64,000 nt of DNA, taken from positions 7,900-71,899 of the forward strand of contig QFQW01000012.1 of NCBI GenBank assembly GCA_003248755.1, written 5' to 3'. Below are positions 17,749 through 27,715 of the stretch, one piece after another. The DNA is from Chryseobacterium sp. Its GTDB lineage: Bacteria > Bacteroidota > Bacteroidia > Flavobacteriales > Weeksellaceae. The notes below the pieces were generated by a model. It ran no database searches and had not been told where the DNA came from. It was given only the letters and a program-made list of their open reading frames with translations. Made by a program: the position numbers and the translations under genes. Each line of letters opens with the position of its first letter. Within the stretch, counting starts at the first letter, position 1.

Positions 17749-18426
17749 ATGATTCAAGAAGCTTTTTTACTTTCTTATACAAAATATGGAGATCACGATG
17801 CTGTTCTCCATTGTTTTTCTGTAGATACAGGTTTCGAAAGTTTTTTTGCTAAAGGAATTTATGCTCCTAAAAACAAGAAAAAAGCCTTTCTTTTCCCTCT
17901 CAACGAGTTGTTGCTTAACACTTCCGAGAAGAAAAAAAACATACGAAATGTCCTGAAAATTGAACAAAAGAATCCCGATTTTTTCACGTCTGATATCAGA
18001 AAAAGTGCAATTCTCTTCTTTGTTTCAGATTTGCTAAACCAGGTTTTGAGAAATGAGAATCAGAATCCTGATTTTTACTTAGAAATTTCCATTTTTTTGA
18101 GACAATTACATTCTGATAATTTTCAGTCTCATCTTATTTTTATGTTCAGAATTTTGAAATTACAAGGTTTACAACCGCTGTTTTCTGATAATAATTATCT
18201 TAATCCCGAATCAGGAAATTTTGAGGTTTTTGAAGTTCATCATCTTTTTAATAAAGAACTATCCGAAGTTTGGAAAGAGTTGACTGTTTCTGAAAACCCT
18301 TATCAAATCAAATTGAATAGAACAGGAAAACAGAATTTATTGGATTCGATTTTGGTTTATTATCATTATCATTTTACAGATTTTCGAGAACCAAAATCCT
18401 TGGAGGTTATTAAAGAAATTTTTTAA
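17749..18426 (+). CDS. recO: DNA repair protein RecO
   Basis: A 225-residue recombination mediator that helps RecA load on RecF-pathway substrates. The N-terminal OB-fold begins MIQEAFLLSYTKYGDHDAVL and includes the conserved YAPKNKKKAFLFPLNELL stretch; the rest is the helical C-terminal domain (LFFVSDLLNQVLRNENQNPDFY, FRILKLQGLQP). The zinc-finger cysteines seen in some RecO proteins are absent. The ATG follows directly on the porZ stop codon, so the two are translationally linked. Confidence 0.9.
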   Translation: MIQEAFLLSYTKYGDHDAVLHCFSVDTGFESFFAKGIYAPKNKKKAFLFPLNELLLNTSEKKKNIRNVLKIEQKNPDFFTSDIRKSAILFFVSDLLNQVLRNENQNPDFYLEISIFLRQLHSDNFQSHLIFMFRILKLQGLQPLFSDNNYLNPESGNFEVFEVHHLFNKELSEVWKELTVSENPYQIKLNRTGKQNLLDSILVYYHYHFTDFREPKSLEVIKEIF

Positions 18427-18429
18427 ATT

Positions 18430-18918
18430 ATGATTATCAAGGCAAATAAGACTAATATTTCTACAATTCAATATTTAGCCAAAAAATCTTGGAACTTTGC
18501 TTATGCTAATATCTTGGAACAGAAGCAAATCAATTATATGTTAGACTTGATGTATTCTGAGGAAGCTCTAAAAAAGCATTTCGATAATCCCAATTATCAA
18601 TATTATTTAATTCAGGAAGAAAATCAATTTTTAGGTTTCATCGGATTTGAATTCTATAATGAGCCGGAAACTACAAAACTTCACAGGATTTATTTTTTGA
18701 AAGAAGCACAAGGAAAAGGTTTAGGTAAAAAAGCTCTGAAATTTGTCTTCGATGAAGCAAAAAAAGCTGGAGACAAAAGAATAACACTGACGGTTAATAA
18801 AAATAATCAAGCTAAAAATTTCTACGAATCACAAGGCTTTAAAGTGTATGATGAAGCAGTTTTCGATATTGGAAACGGTTACGTAATGGATGATTATCTT
18901 ATGGAGTTTATACTTTAA
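18430..18918 (+). CDS. GNAT family N-acetyltransferase
   Basis: A 162-residue acetyltransferase. The acetyl-CoA pyrophosphate loop is EAQGKGLGKKAL in motif A (YFLKEAQGKGLGKKALKF), and motif B NNQAKNFYESQGFKVYDEA is present. The substrate cannot be inferred. It begins 3 bp after recO and is likely the last gene of the nucleotidase-porZ-recO transcript. A 115-bp region without a clear terminator follows before the convergent recG. Confidence 0.88.
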   Translation: MIIKANKTNISTIQYLAKKSWNFAYANILEQKQINYMLDLMYSEEALKKHFDNPNYQYYLIQEENQFLGFIGFEFYNEPETTKLHRIYFLKEAQGKGLGKKALKFVFDEAKKAGDKRITLTVNKNNQAKNFYESQGFKVYDEAVFDIGNGYVMDDYLMEFIL

Positions 18919-19033
18919 TAATAATGTGGAAAAAACATTAAAAAAACATTTGTTGGTTGACAAGTGCTTTTTCTTCATATACTATTTAAAATTTAGAAAT
19001 CCTGTTACTTTAATGGGCTTTTTAATAGAAATG

Positions 19034-21124
19034 TTAACTAATCTGCGACCACTTATTCTTCCCTTTGTATTGCCTGATGTAATATTGTTTCATCATCTGA
19101 TTGTCCGGATGGTTAAGAAGAGAATCTTGTTCCAGAATCTTTTCAACAGCCAGTTTTGAAGCTTTGATAATGGCAGAATCTTCTATCAGGCTCAATTTTT
19201 TGAAATCCACAACACCACTTTGTTGAGTTCCCAGAATATCGCCTGGACCACGCAATTCCATATCAACTTCAGAGATTTTGAAACCGTCGTTGGTCTGAAC
19301 CATCGTTTTGATTCTCGTTCGGCTTTCTTTGCTCAGTTTATCGTCTGACATTAGGATGCAATAGCTTTGTTCTGCGCCTCTTCCTACACGTCCGCGCAAC
19401 TGATGAAGCTGAGATAATCCAAATCTTTCCGAACTTTCAATTACCATTACAGAAGCATTAGGAACGTTTACGCCAACTTCTATTACTGTTGTTGCGACCA
19501 TTATTTGTGCTTGTCCGGAAGCGAAAAATTGCATATTAATATCTTTCTCGGCAGGTTTCATTCTTCCGTGAACCATCGTTACATTGTAACTTTTGAAGAA
19601 ACTCATTACATTTTCCAAACCTTCCATCAGATTTTTGTAATCCAAAGTTTCGGATTCTTCAATCAATGGATAAACAAAGTAAATTTGACGACCTTTTTCA
19701 ATCTCTTCTCGACAGAAATTATAAACCGAAAGCCGGTCTTTTTCTCGTCGATGGGCAGTAATAATTGGTTTTCTTCCAATCGGCAATTCATCAATCACAG
19801 AAACATCCAAATCCGAATAAAAACTCATTGCCAACGTTCTAGGAATCGGTGTTGCCGTCATTACTAAAATATGAGGAGGAATATTATTCTTTGCCCAAAG
19901 TTTTGCCCGTTGTGCCACTCCGAACCGATGTTGTTCATCAATAATAGCCAAACCAAGATTCTTGAATCTTACTTTGTCTTCCAAAATGGCGTGTGTCCCA
20001 ATCAGAATAGATAATTCTCCATTTTCCAATTCTTCGTGAATGATTTTTCTCTCCGAAGTTTTGGATGAACCGGTTAAAAGTCGGACTTTGATTCCTGTAT
20101 TTTCTAATAATTCCTGAATCGAATTAAAATGTTGTTGTGCTAAAATTTCTGTCGGCGCCATCAAACAAGATTGAAAGCCATTATCCATTGCGATGAGCAT
20201 TGTTAATAATGCAACCATTGTTTTCCCAGAACCAACATCGCCTTGTAAAAGCCTGTTCATTTGAGTCGAACGTTTCATATCGGTCCGGATTTCCTTCAGA
20301 ACTCGTTTTTGGGCATTGGTTAATTCAAATGGAAGATTATTTTCATAGAATTGATTAAAATAATCACCGACAATCGGGAACGGATTTCCGAATGATTTAG
20401 TTTTTTGATGAAGCTTTTTAAGTCCATAACCCAGCTGAAAGAAAAATGCTTCTTCAAATTTTAGACGTCTGTCAGCTTCTTCAAACTGTTTAAAATTTTT
20501 TGGAAAATGGATGTCATAATAAGCATTAATTCTATCCATTAATTTCAAAGATTTCATCAGATAATTTGGTAAGTTCTCTGAAATTAAATTGGGCAAATCT
20601 TTAAGAAGTCCGTAGATGATGTTTTGAAAGAATTTATTATTGATTCCTCTTTTACTAAGTTTTTCACTTCCTGGATAAACCGGTAAAAGTGTTCCATACA
20701 AAGCTTTTTTTTCATCAGCTTCAATTTCCGGATGAGCCATAGAAAAATTACCGTTGAAGAAACTGACCTTGCCAAAAATAAAAATTTCTTTATTGAGCGG
20801 GATTGTATCTTTCATCCAATTCGTATATCGAAACCAGACCAGGTCCATAGTCCCGGTCTCGTCGCGAAATTTAGCTGAAAGCCGTTTTTTCCCCTTTTCA
20901 TAAACCACTTCCTGGACATCCGTTATTTTTCCTCTCAGCTGAATATCTGCGTCTGGTTCTTTCGTGAGATTTCCGATTTTGTAAATTTTACTTTTGTCAA
21001 TATAACGGATTGGATAGAAGGTCAGCAAATCTTCCACAGTCGATATTCCCAACACGTTTCTGATAAGTTTTGCGCGTTCGGTTCCGATGTTTTTGAGAAA
21101 TTCTATGGAAGTTTCTAAAGTCAA
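19034..21124 (-). CDS. recG: ATP-dependent DNA helicase RecG
   Basis: A 696-residue branch-migration helicase that reverses stalled forks and processes recombination intermediates. It has an N-terminal wedge/OB domain (DIQLRGKITDVQEV), then helicase motifs: Walker A GDVGSGKT, DEQHRFG box, TATPIPRTL, the VHGRMKP segment, and QLRGRVGRG. The length matches RecG. It is transcribed toward the GNAT gene, separately from its neighbours. Confidence 0.96.
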   Translation of the reverse strand: MTLETSIEFLKNIGTERAKLIRNVLGISTVEDLLTFYPIRYIDKSKIYKIGNLTKEPDADIQLRGKITDVQEVVYEKGKKRLSAKFRDETGTMDLVWFRYTNWMKDTIPLNKEIFIFGKVSFFNGNFSMAHPEIEADEKKALYGTLLPVYPGSEKLSKRGINNKFFQNIIYGLLKDLPNLISENLPNYLMKSLKLMDRINAYYDIHFPKNFKQFEEADRRLKFEEAFFFQLGYGLKKLHQKTKSFGNPFPIVGDYFNQFYENNLPFELTNAQKRVLKEIRTDMKRSTQMNRLLQGDVGSGKTMVALLTMLIAMDNGFQSCLMAPTEILAQQHFNSIQELLENTGIKVRLLTGSSKTSERKIIHEELENGELSILIGTHAILEDKVRFKNLGLAIIDEQHRFGVAQRAKLWAKNNIPPHILVMTATPIPRTLAMSFYSDLDVSVIDELPIGRKPIITAHRREKDRLSVYNFCREEIEKGRQIYFVYPLIEESETLDYKNLMEGLENVMSFFKSYNVTMVHGRMKPAEKDINMQFFASGQAQIMVATTVIEVGVNVPNASVMVIESSERFGLSQLHQLRGRVGRGAEQSYCILMSDDKLSKESRTRIKTMVQTNDGFKISEVDMELRGPGDILGTQQSGVVDFKKLSLIEDSAIIKASKLAVEKILEQDSLLNHPDNQMMKQYYIRQYKGKNKWSQIS

Positions 21125-21313
21125 TTAAGAAAAATTAATTCTGACGAATTTCGGGAAATTAAAGGAAACCACAAAAGGCACAAAAGAAAAACAAAGTCTT
21201 TGTCATCTGTAGGAATCTAAATTTTATCAACCCAAAAAAATAAAATTAAGTTTGGTATTAAGAGTATTTAATGTTTCTGTCGGATTTAATTAGAAGTTTT
21301 TTTATAATGATTT

Positions 21314-21847
21314 CTATTCTTTAATCTTCGACCTGAATTTCTTCTGATAGCTTTCCCATTCTTTTCGGGTCTTGATATTTTTGTACTCATTGGTTGCAAT
21401 CATCGTAAAGTAAGGTTCAACTTCTTTAGCTTTGAGTGCACCAGACAAACTTGTAATTGGGTCTGCTTTCTCATCCAAGAAAACCATTGTCGGGATAATA
21501 TTGATATTCATATATTTTGAAAACTGATGAAGCCCATTCTTGCCTTTTTTGCTTTTGTAATCCGGATTTGTGAATTTATGTCCTGCAAAATTGATGATAT
21601 CATTTCCGTCACTTTCAAACTTAACTGCGTAATAATATTGATTAATTATTTTGGCTATCTCGGTATGATTGAAAGTATTCTTTTCCATATCCTTGCATGG
21701 CGCACACCAATCTGCATAAAAATCGATGATAATCTTTCTAGGCTCTTTTTTCTGAGCTTCTAATGCTTGCGAAAGTGTCATCCAGCGGACCTGTGCAATC
21801 CCCAAGAATCCGGTTGTTAAAAGAAATATGAGTATTAGTTTTTTCAT
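21314..21847 (-). CDS. Periplasmic thioredoxin-like protein
   Basis: A 177-residue exported thioredoxin-fold protein. The signal peptide ends near FLGIAQ; the redox motif is WCAPC at residues 47-51 (Cys48, Cys51), followed by KDMEKNTF, and a cis-Pro loop is visible in NIIPTMVFLD. It resembles the DsbD-gamma/TlpA-like thiol:disulfide proteins that keep envelope cysteines reduced. It lies 62 bp upstream of the first POT transporter on the same strand but with no certain operon link. Confidence 0.85.
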   Translation of the reverse strand: MKKLILIFLLTTGFLGIAQVRWMTLSQALEAQKKEPRKIIIDFYADWCAPCKDMEKNTFNHTEIAKIINQYYYAVKFESDGNDIINFAGHKFTNPDYKSKKGKNGLHQFSKYMNINIIPTMVFLDEKADPITSLSGALKAKEVEPYFTMIATNEYKNIKTRKEWESYQKKFRSKIKE

Positions 21848-21909
21848 TTGTGTAATTTTTTATTCTTTCAATTAGCTTCCCATAGTCTTAGACGTTTCAA
21901 TGATTCAGT

Positions 21910-23385
21910 TTACTTTACACCTTGCATCAATTTTTTCACGATTGGTGAAGCTAATATCAATAGAACTCCGGCAATGAGTGCATAAATACCTAATGTTTTA
22001 TAACCTTCTGTATAAGCAAGTAATTTACTCATCAATGTTCCACCTGTATTAGCTTCGGACATTTCTGCTCCGATTTTTCCTGCAAAAAACTGTCCGAATG
22101 CACTTGCCAGAAACCACATTCCCATCATCATTCCAAAGAGTTTTTTCGGAGAGAGTTTCGTTATGATAGACATACCAATTGGTCCTAAACATAACTCGCC
22201 AAATGTAATAACCAGCCAAGTGAATGTAAATAGATTAAGTGAGGATTTTCCATCATCATTTGCGAAAAACCGTAATGAATAGAATAGAAAAAATCCTGCG
22301 GCTAAAAACAAGAACCCAATTCCAAACTTAATAATTGTATTTGGTTCCAATTTCTTATTAGCTAACCAGACCCACAATAATCCAACTAATGGACTGAAAA
22401 TAATAATAAAGAATGAGTTGGAACTGTTATTAATAATGTTGGGGTCGATGTGAAAAAACAGAAGATTGTCAACCAAATTATCTTTTGCAAATAACGATAA
22501 TGAACCTCCGCTTTGTTCATAAATTGCATTGAAAATCAAATACATTACAATGAATATAAAAGCGGCAATGACTTTCTTTTGATAACTTTTATCCAATTTT
22601 AGAATTTCGTATCCAAGATATAGTAGTGAAATAATACCTATTCCATACATAAAGTAATCTGTAAAATCACTGTTCTGAATTAATACATAAATAATTGGAA
22701 GTGTTATCAATGCACCAATGATTACAAGAATTTCTTTTCGGGTTCTTGCTTGTTTTGTGTTGTGAAGCAAAGGAGAGTTTCCAATTGGTTCTATAGATTT
22801 CTTAATGATAAAGTATGTAATCAAACCTATTATCATCACGATAGCTGCGGCTAAAAAACAAAGACTCCAAGAATAATATTTACCAAGATAGACACATAGT
22901 GCTCCTCCTAAAAGACCACCAATATTGATTCCTGCATAAAACATACCGTAGCCAGCATCTCTTCGTACATCATGTTCCGTATATAGTTCTCCGACCATAG
23001 AAGAGATATTTGGCTTGAAAAATCCGGTTCCTATAATAGAGCAGGTAATTCCAAAATAAAATAAATCGTGAGGATTATAAGCAATAATAAGATTACCCAA
23101 TGCCATAATAATCCCTCCAAACACCAATGATTTTTTGAAACCTAAAATTTTATCGGCAAAAATACCTCCGATAAATGTGAATGCATAAATGAAAGCTTGA
23201 ATAGCTCCGTATTTCAAGTTGGCATCTTTTTCAAAAAGCCCAAGCTGGTCTGTCATAAAAATAACAAGTACACCTCTCATTCCGTAGAAGCAGAAACGTT
23301 CCCACATTTCGATTGTAAAAAGATACCAGAGTTGTTTTGGATATTTGCCTTTGAAATTCTGAATTTCTTCGAGGGTAAGATTCAT
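21910..23385 (-). CDS. POT/PTR family proton-dependent peptide transporter (copy 1)
   Basis: A 491-residue MFS-type importer of di- and tripeptides in the inner membrane, with about 14 hydrophobic segments. The helix-1 proton-coupling motif reads EMWERFCFYG, and the PTR2 signature FYAGINIGGLLG is present. It is shorter than its two neighbours. A long minus-strand leader upstream separates it from copy 2, which has its own terminator (23513-23536). Confidence 0.93.
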   Translation of the reverse strand: MNLTLEEIQNFKGKYPKQLWYLFTIEMWERFCFYGMRGVLVIFMTDQLGLFEKDANLKYGAIQAFIYAFTFIGGIFADKILGFKKSLVFGGIIMALGNLIIAYNPHDLFYFGITCSIIGTGFFKPNISSMVGELYTEHDVRRDAGYGMFYAGINIGGLLGGALCVYLGKYYSWSLCFLAAAIVMIIGLITYFIIKKSIEPIGNSPLLHNTKQARTRKEILVIIGALITLPIIYVLIQNSDFTDYFMYGIGIISLLYLGYEILKLDKSYQKKVIAAFIFIVMYLIFNAIYEQSGGSLSLFAKDNLVDNLLFFHIDPNIINNSSNSFFIIIFSPLVGLLWVWLANKKLEPNTIIKFGIGFLFLAAGFFLFYSLRFFANDDGKSSLNLFTFTWLVITFGELCLGPIGMSIITKLSPKKLFGMMMGMWFLASAFGQFFAGKIGAEMSEANTGGTLMSKLLAYTEGYKTLGIYALIAGVLLILASPIVKKLMQGVK

Positions 23386-23512
23386 AATATAATTGATAAA
23401 TAATTCAATTTGTGACGCAGTGGTTCACTAATTTTTTTGATTAAATTTTTTTTAATTCAATTGTTGACGTAATGGGTCAATAACTGAAATTCCATCATAC
23501 GAATTTAACAAA

Positions 23513-23536
23513 AAACCACCGAATATCCGGTGGTTT
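23513..23536 (-). terminator. Terminator of POT transporter copy 2
   Basis: The stem AAACCACCG / CGGTGGTTT with a 6-nt loop is followed on the minus strand by a T-run. It shows that the first two POT genes are separate transcripts. Confidence 0.8.
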
Positions 23537-23563
23537 GAATCTATAAATAAATGTGAAAGTTTT

Positions 23564-25279
23564 TTACTTCACACCATGCATCATCCTTTTAAGAATTGGC
23601 GATAAGAAAGCTAACAACACAGCAGCAATTCCACAAAGAACCACGAATACCATAAAGAATTCAAAAAGATTGTGAATGGTAAAGCCTGCGAATGTTGTGT
23701 ATTCTGTCGGTAATTGAGCTGTAGCAAAAGCTTTTGCCTGTTCAGGATTCAGTGTCACTTTTTTATCCAGAACATCCTGAAGATTAACACCGATTTCCTG
23801 TGCTTTTGCAAATTTGTCTCCAGTTGCAGGGATGATTGCTCCCAAAGTTCCTGCTAATGCATAACCTGCAGCATTCGCGATGAAGAATACACCATATAAT
23901 AAAGATGAGAATCTTTTTGGTGCTAATTTACCAACCAAAGATAATCCGATTGGAGACAAACAAAGTTCACCCATAGTTTGGATAAGATAAAGTAAAATCA
24001 ACCATTTGATAGCCAGTAATCCTGAGTTTCCAAGGTCTTTTACATTATAGGCAATGATGAAATATGACAATGCAATTAATGCCAAACCAATGGCTTGTTT
24101 CAAAGGAGAAACCGGTTCTTTACCTTTTGCTCTCAATTTATCCCAAAGTAAACTGAATGGTAAAGCCAAAAGCACCACAAAAAGTCCGTTGAAAATCTGA
24201 ACCATTGATGGTGGCATATCCCAGCCGAAAATACTTCTGTCAGTTTGATTATCTGCGATGAATGTTAATGATGAACCGGCCTGCTCAAAAGCTGCCCAGA
24301 AGAAAATAATGAAAAACGAAACAATATAAATCACCCATATTCTTTGTCTCTCGATTTTGTTCTCGGCAGAACTCATAATCAGGAAAGCCAATGAAATACC
24401 GGCTGCATAGATGAAAGGATAAATAATTCCTTTAATCAATTGTCCCATTTCCACAGAGTTGAATCCAAATTCACCTACCAAAAAGTACCTGAAGACAAAG
24501 AAAAGAATTACGAATAAAATCGTAGTGATTCCTATTGCTTTTCCTGTGAATTTTGCAGTCTGAGACTCTCCTTCTTCAAAGTCTTCGCTTGTATTATGTT
24601 TTGGTAATCCTCCGATTGGTCTCCCTTCCGGCGTTACAACATATTTATTTTTAAGAATGAAGAATGTTACGGTTCCAATAATCATTGCAATAGATGCGGC
24701 TAAGAATCCCCATTTGAAAGCAAAGATATCTCTCACTCCGGCAGCATCTTTTACGTCACCTACGTAAGGACAGATGAACTGACCCAAAAATGCTCCAATG
24801 TTGATTCCCATGTAGAAAATCGTGAAAGCAGAATCCAATTTAGACTTTTCTTGTTTTGGATAAAGACTTCCTACCATTGATGAGATATTTGGCTTGAAAA
24901 ATCCGTTTCCGAAGATGATGACGAAAAGGGCGAACCACATCAGGCCTTTTGCACCTCCAAGATTGTCAGAAAAAGTAGATGCACTCAGGAAAAGTAAGAA
25001 CTGCCCAATCGCCATCAAACTTCCTCCAAGAATTATACAGTTTCTGTTTCCAAGATATTTATCAGAAATAAAACCTCCTAAAAGTGGCGTTAAATAACAC
25101 AATGCTAAAAATCCACCGTAGATGATAGAAGCATCGGCCTCTCTTATCAATAGCGAGTTTACCATAAACAAGGTAAGTAAAGCCCGCATTCCGTAAAAGT
25201 TAAAACGCTCCCACATCTCCGTTCCAAAAAGAACCCATAGACCTCTAGGATGTTTTGAATTAGTCTGAACTGTCTCCAT
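23564..25279 (-). CDS. POT/PTR family proton-dependent peptide transporter (copy 2)
   Basis: A 571-residue peptide/proton symporter. It has the helix-1 motif EMWERFNFYGMRALL, the signature FYMGINIGAFLGQ, and a C-terminal extension after TM helices ending MMHGVK. The loop around DVLDKKVTLNPEQAKAFA is an extra periplasmic or cytoplasmic insert not seen in copy 1. Ligands cannot be assigned from sequence, but the three copies differ enough to suggest different peptide preferences. Confidence 0.93.
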   Translation of the reverse strand: METVQTNSKHPRGLWVLFGTEMWERFNFYGMRALLTLFMVNSLLIREADASIIYGGFLALCYLTPLLGGFISDKYLGNRNCIILGGSLMAIGQFLLFLSASTFSDNLGGAKGLMWFALFVIIFGNGFFKPNISSMVGSLYPKQEKSKLDSAFTIFYMGINIGAFLGQFICPYVGDVKDAAGVRDIFAFKWGFLAASIAMIIGTVTFFILKNKYVVTPEGRPIGGLPKHNTSEDFEEGESQTAKFTGKAIGITTILFVILFFVFRYFLVGEFGFNSVEMGQLIKGIIYPFIYAAGISLAFLIMSSAENKIERQRIWVIYIVSFFIIFFWAAFEQAGSSLTFIADNQTDRSIFGWDMPPSMVQIFNGLFVVLLALPFSLLWDKLRAKGKEPVSPLKQAIGLALIALSYFIIAYNVKDLGNSGLLAIKWLILLYLIQTMGELCLSPIGLSLVGKLAPKRFSSLLYGVFFIANAAGYALAGTLGAIIPATGDKFAKAQEIGVNLQDVLDKKVTLNPEQAKAFATAQLPTEYTTFAGFTIHNLFEFFMVFVVLCGIAAVLLAFLSPILKRMMHGVK

Positions 25280-25397
25280 ATAAATTAATTGTTAAATTTT
25301 CTTAAAGGTAACAAATATAGTTTTTTTTCATCAACGGTAAAGTTAAATTGCTTGTTACAAGCAAACTTTTATCAATTATCATTCACCGGTTATCATT

Positions 25398-25405
25398 TAT
25401 CTTTG
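25398..25405 (+). promoter_or_regulatory. -7 element of GNAT gene (leaderless start)
   Basis: TATCTTTG matches TAnnTTTG and ends 4 bp before the ATG at 25410, so the transcript would begin at or next to the start codon. Confidence 0.6.
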
Positions 25406-25409
25406 CATT

Positions 25410-25901
25410 ATGAAAATCAGACCATCAACTTCGGAAGATATCGATTATATAATGGATTGCATCAACACCGCAAGACAACTGATGCGCGAAAGTGGAAATA
25501 CAGTCCAGTGGACCAACGGCTACCCGTCAGAAGAATTGATGCTTGAAAGTATAGAAAAAGGGTATAACTTTTTGATTGTTAATAATGATGAGGTCGTTGC
25601 AACCTTTGATTTCATTATTGATGATGACCCGAATTATGCAGTTATAGAAAATGGAAGTTGGCTGAACAATGAAAAATATGGTGTTATCCATCGTCTGGCG
25701 TCCAACGGGAAAGCGAAAGGAATCGCACAATTCTGCTTTGAATGGTGTTTTTCCCAATTCCCGAATATCAGAATCGATACGCACGAAACCAATATCGCAA
25801 TGCAAAAAGTTCTTGAAAGGCTCGGTTATCAAAAATGCGGAATCATCTATGTTTCCGATGGCACTCCAAGATTAGCATATCAGAAGATAGCTGATAAATG
25901 A
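25410..25901 (+). CDS. GNAT family N-acetyltransferase
   Basis: A 163-residue acetyltransferase with an early MKIRPSTSEDIDYIMDCINTAR segment, the central strand ENGSWLNNEKYGVIHRLAS, and the C-terminal motif THETNIAMQKVLERLGYQKCG, typical of GNAT enzymes acting on small molecules. The acetyl-CoA loop is weak (SNGKAKGIAQFC). It lies alone, opposite in strand to the POT genes on both sides, inside 13-bp inverted repeats, which suggests insertion into the transporter cluster. Confidence 0.85.
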   Translation: MKIRPSTSEDIDYIMDCINTARQLMRESGNTVQWTNGYPSEELMLESIEKGYNFLIVNNDEVVATFDFIIDDDPNYAVIENGSWLNNEKYGVIHRLASNGKAKGIAQFCFEWCFSQFPNIRIDTHETNIAMQKVLERLGYQKCGIIYVSDGTPRLAYQKIADK

Positions 25902-25956
25902 TAATTGATTAGCGATAATAAAATCATCTATCATCTATCATTTATCGTTTATCAAA

Positions 25957-27627
25957 TTAATGTCCGCTTTCTTTCATAATTTTATTAAGCCTTTTCAACA
26001 TCGATAATCCCAATAAGGTTGCGAAAATCAAAAGCCCAAAATTAACCAGGAAATAATTGGCTTTGTTTTCATAATTGTACCAAGTGCTTGCAAGGATTCC
26101 CGACAATTTATTCCCAACAGAATTCGCTAAGAAAAATCCGCCCATCATAAGTGCTGTCAATCTTGCGGGAGATAATTTGGAAACGAATGATAATCCCATT
26201 GGCGAAAGACAAAGTTCACCAATTGTCACTACGCCGTATCCTGCAATCAACCAAAGTGAAGAGACCTTTTCTGCGCCGTTATTTCCAGCATAAACAGCAG
26301 CGACCATTACCAGGCAAGATAAGCTGGTGATGAATAATCCCAAGACGATTTTAGTGGGCGTCAAAGGTTCTTTTCCTCGTTTTCTGAGCATTGCCCAGAA
26401 ACCAACAATGACTGGCGTTAATGCAATCACCCAAAACGGATTAATGGATTGGAATAACTCGGTATTGTATAGGAAAACAGGTTTGTCGGGATTGGATTCT
26501 AATTCTGCTTTTTTTTCAGCGGAAACATTTCTGAAATAAATATCTTTTCCGGTTTGCTTTAAAGTTTTGCCATCATCACCTTTTTGAGAACGGAATTGTT
26601 CGTCAAAAATCGGAGTTTCTTTGTCTGCATAGCTTTTTTCTTCTACAAGATAAAGTGAAGCCAAAGGTTTTTCTACTTTTTCAGAAACGCTTCTATCTGT
26701 GTAATAATTGGCCCATCTTGTCAAAGCTGTTCCATTCTGTTTGAAAACCGCCCAGAAAAACATACTGATAAGGAATATCGAAAGCAAAGCGCCAATCGCA
26801 GGTTTCTCCAGTGGATTGGATTTGAAATAAAGTGAAACATAGAAGTAAATAACAGGGACACAAGCAAAAATAAAGGCATCTGTGTTTGTGCTTCCAAAGA
26901 TATTAGTTCCAATAATCATCGTCGGAACAAACCAGCCGATAACTCCCGCAACAATTGCAGGAACAAAAACTTTCATCAATATTTCTGATAGTTTGGTGTC
27001 GCCTTCTTGTTTCGGTTTCATCTGTGCAGCGTGGATGTAATGTTTTCTACCAATCGTAAAAATGACCAACCCAAGCAACATCCCGACTCCGGCTGTTATA
27101 AATGCTTCGCCCCAACCGAACTTGTTACGCATAAACGCCGCAATAATGTTACAGATAAATGCCCCGATGTTGATGCCCATATAAAAAATGTTGTAACCGG
27201 AATCTTTATTGGCTTTGTAAGGCTGTTCTGAATAGAGATTGCCCAAAAGTGTGGAAATCGTAGGTTTGAAGAAACCATTTCCAATGATAATCAATGCAAG
27301 GGAACCGTAAAATAAAGGCAAATCTTTGAAAACTCCAACACCAATATAGCCAATCGCCATCAGAACACCGCCAAGATAAATGGATTTGATATAACCCAAA
27401 ACTCTGTCGGCCAAAAAACCGCCCAGAAAAGGAGTGAGATAAGTAAGCGCTATGAAGGTCCCGAAAATATCATCGGCATCTTTATCAGGAATTCCCAATC
27501 CTCCGGCAACGCCTTGCGGTTCTATCAGATAGAGAACAAAAATACCCAGAATCAAATAATACCCGAAACGTTCCCACATCTCGGTAAAAAACAAATAAGG
27601 TAAACCTTTGGGATGCTTAGTCTTCAT
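25957..27627 (-). CDS. POT/PTR family proton-dependent peptide transporter (copy 3)
   Basis: A 556-residue peptide transporter. The proton-coupling motif reads EMWERFGYYLILG, with the tyrosine pair of the canonical ExxERFxYY, unlike copies 1 and 2. The signature FYMGINIGAFIC is present. It has a soluble insert of about 70 residues (around YLVEEKSYADKETPIFDEQF) between TM helices, probably outside the membrane. The GNAT cassette lies on its downstream side. Confidence 0.93.
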   Translation of the reverse strand: MKTKHPKGLPYLFFTEMWERFGYYLILGIFVLYLIEPQGVAGGLGIPDKDADDIFGTFIALTYLTPFLGGFLADRVLGYIKSIYLGGVLMAIGYIGVGVFKDLPLFYGSLALIIIGNGFFKPTISTLLGNLYSEQPYKANKDSGYNIFYMGINIGAFICNIIAAFMRNKFGWGEAFITAGVGMLLGLVIFTIGRKHYIHAAQMKPKQEGDTKLSEILMKVFVPAIVAGVIGWFVPTMIIGTNIFGSTNTDAFIFACVPVIYFYVSLYFKSNPLEKPAIGALLSIFLISMFFWAVFKQNGTALTRWANYYTDRSVSEKVEKPLASLYLVEEKSYADKETPIFDEQFRSQKGDDGKTLKQTGKDIYFRNVSAEKKAELESNPDKPVFLYNTELFQSINPFWVIALTPVIVGFWAMLRKRGKEPLTPTKIVLGLFITSLSCLVMVAAVYAGNNGAEKVSSLWLIAGYGVVTIGELCLSPMGLSFVSKLSPARLTALMMGGFFLANSVGNKLSGILASTWYNYENKANYFLVNFGLLIFATLLGLSMLKRLNKIMKESGH

Positions 27628-27681
27628 AATTTTAATTTTTCACAACGTTTCCAAAAATAGGATTTTAAATTTAATAAATGC

Positions 27682-27708
27682 AAAAGCCTTCCAACTTGAA
27701 AGGCTTTT
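27682..27708 (-). terminator. Terminator between hypothetical gene and POT copy 3
   Basis: The stem AAAAGCCTT / AAGGCTTTT with further inner CCAA/TTG pairing lies just downstream of the minus-strand gene at 27716-28330. Confidence 0.75.
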
Positions 27709-27715
27709 GTTCTGT

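Larger units (their letters stand above)
25371..25909. repeat. Inverted repeats flanking a GNAT gene
   Basis: ATCAATTATCATT at 25371-25383 and its perfect inverted copy AATGATAATTGAT at 25897-25909 bracket the GNAT gene; the right copy overlaps the stop codon. More TATCATTTATC-type sequence continues to 25954. The gene plus repeats interrupts a run of minus-strand POT genes. Confidence 0.7.

Noticed and set aside
18890..19159. Open frame between the GNAT gene and recG
   Set aside because: It overlaps the ends of both genes, is low in complexity and shows no protein-like pattern.
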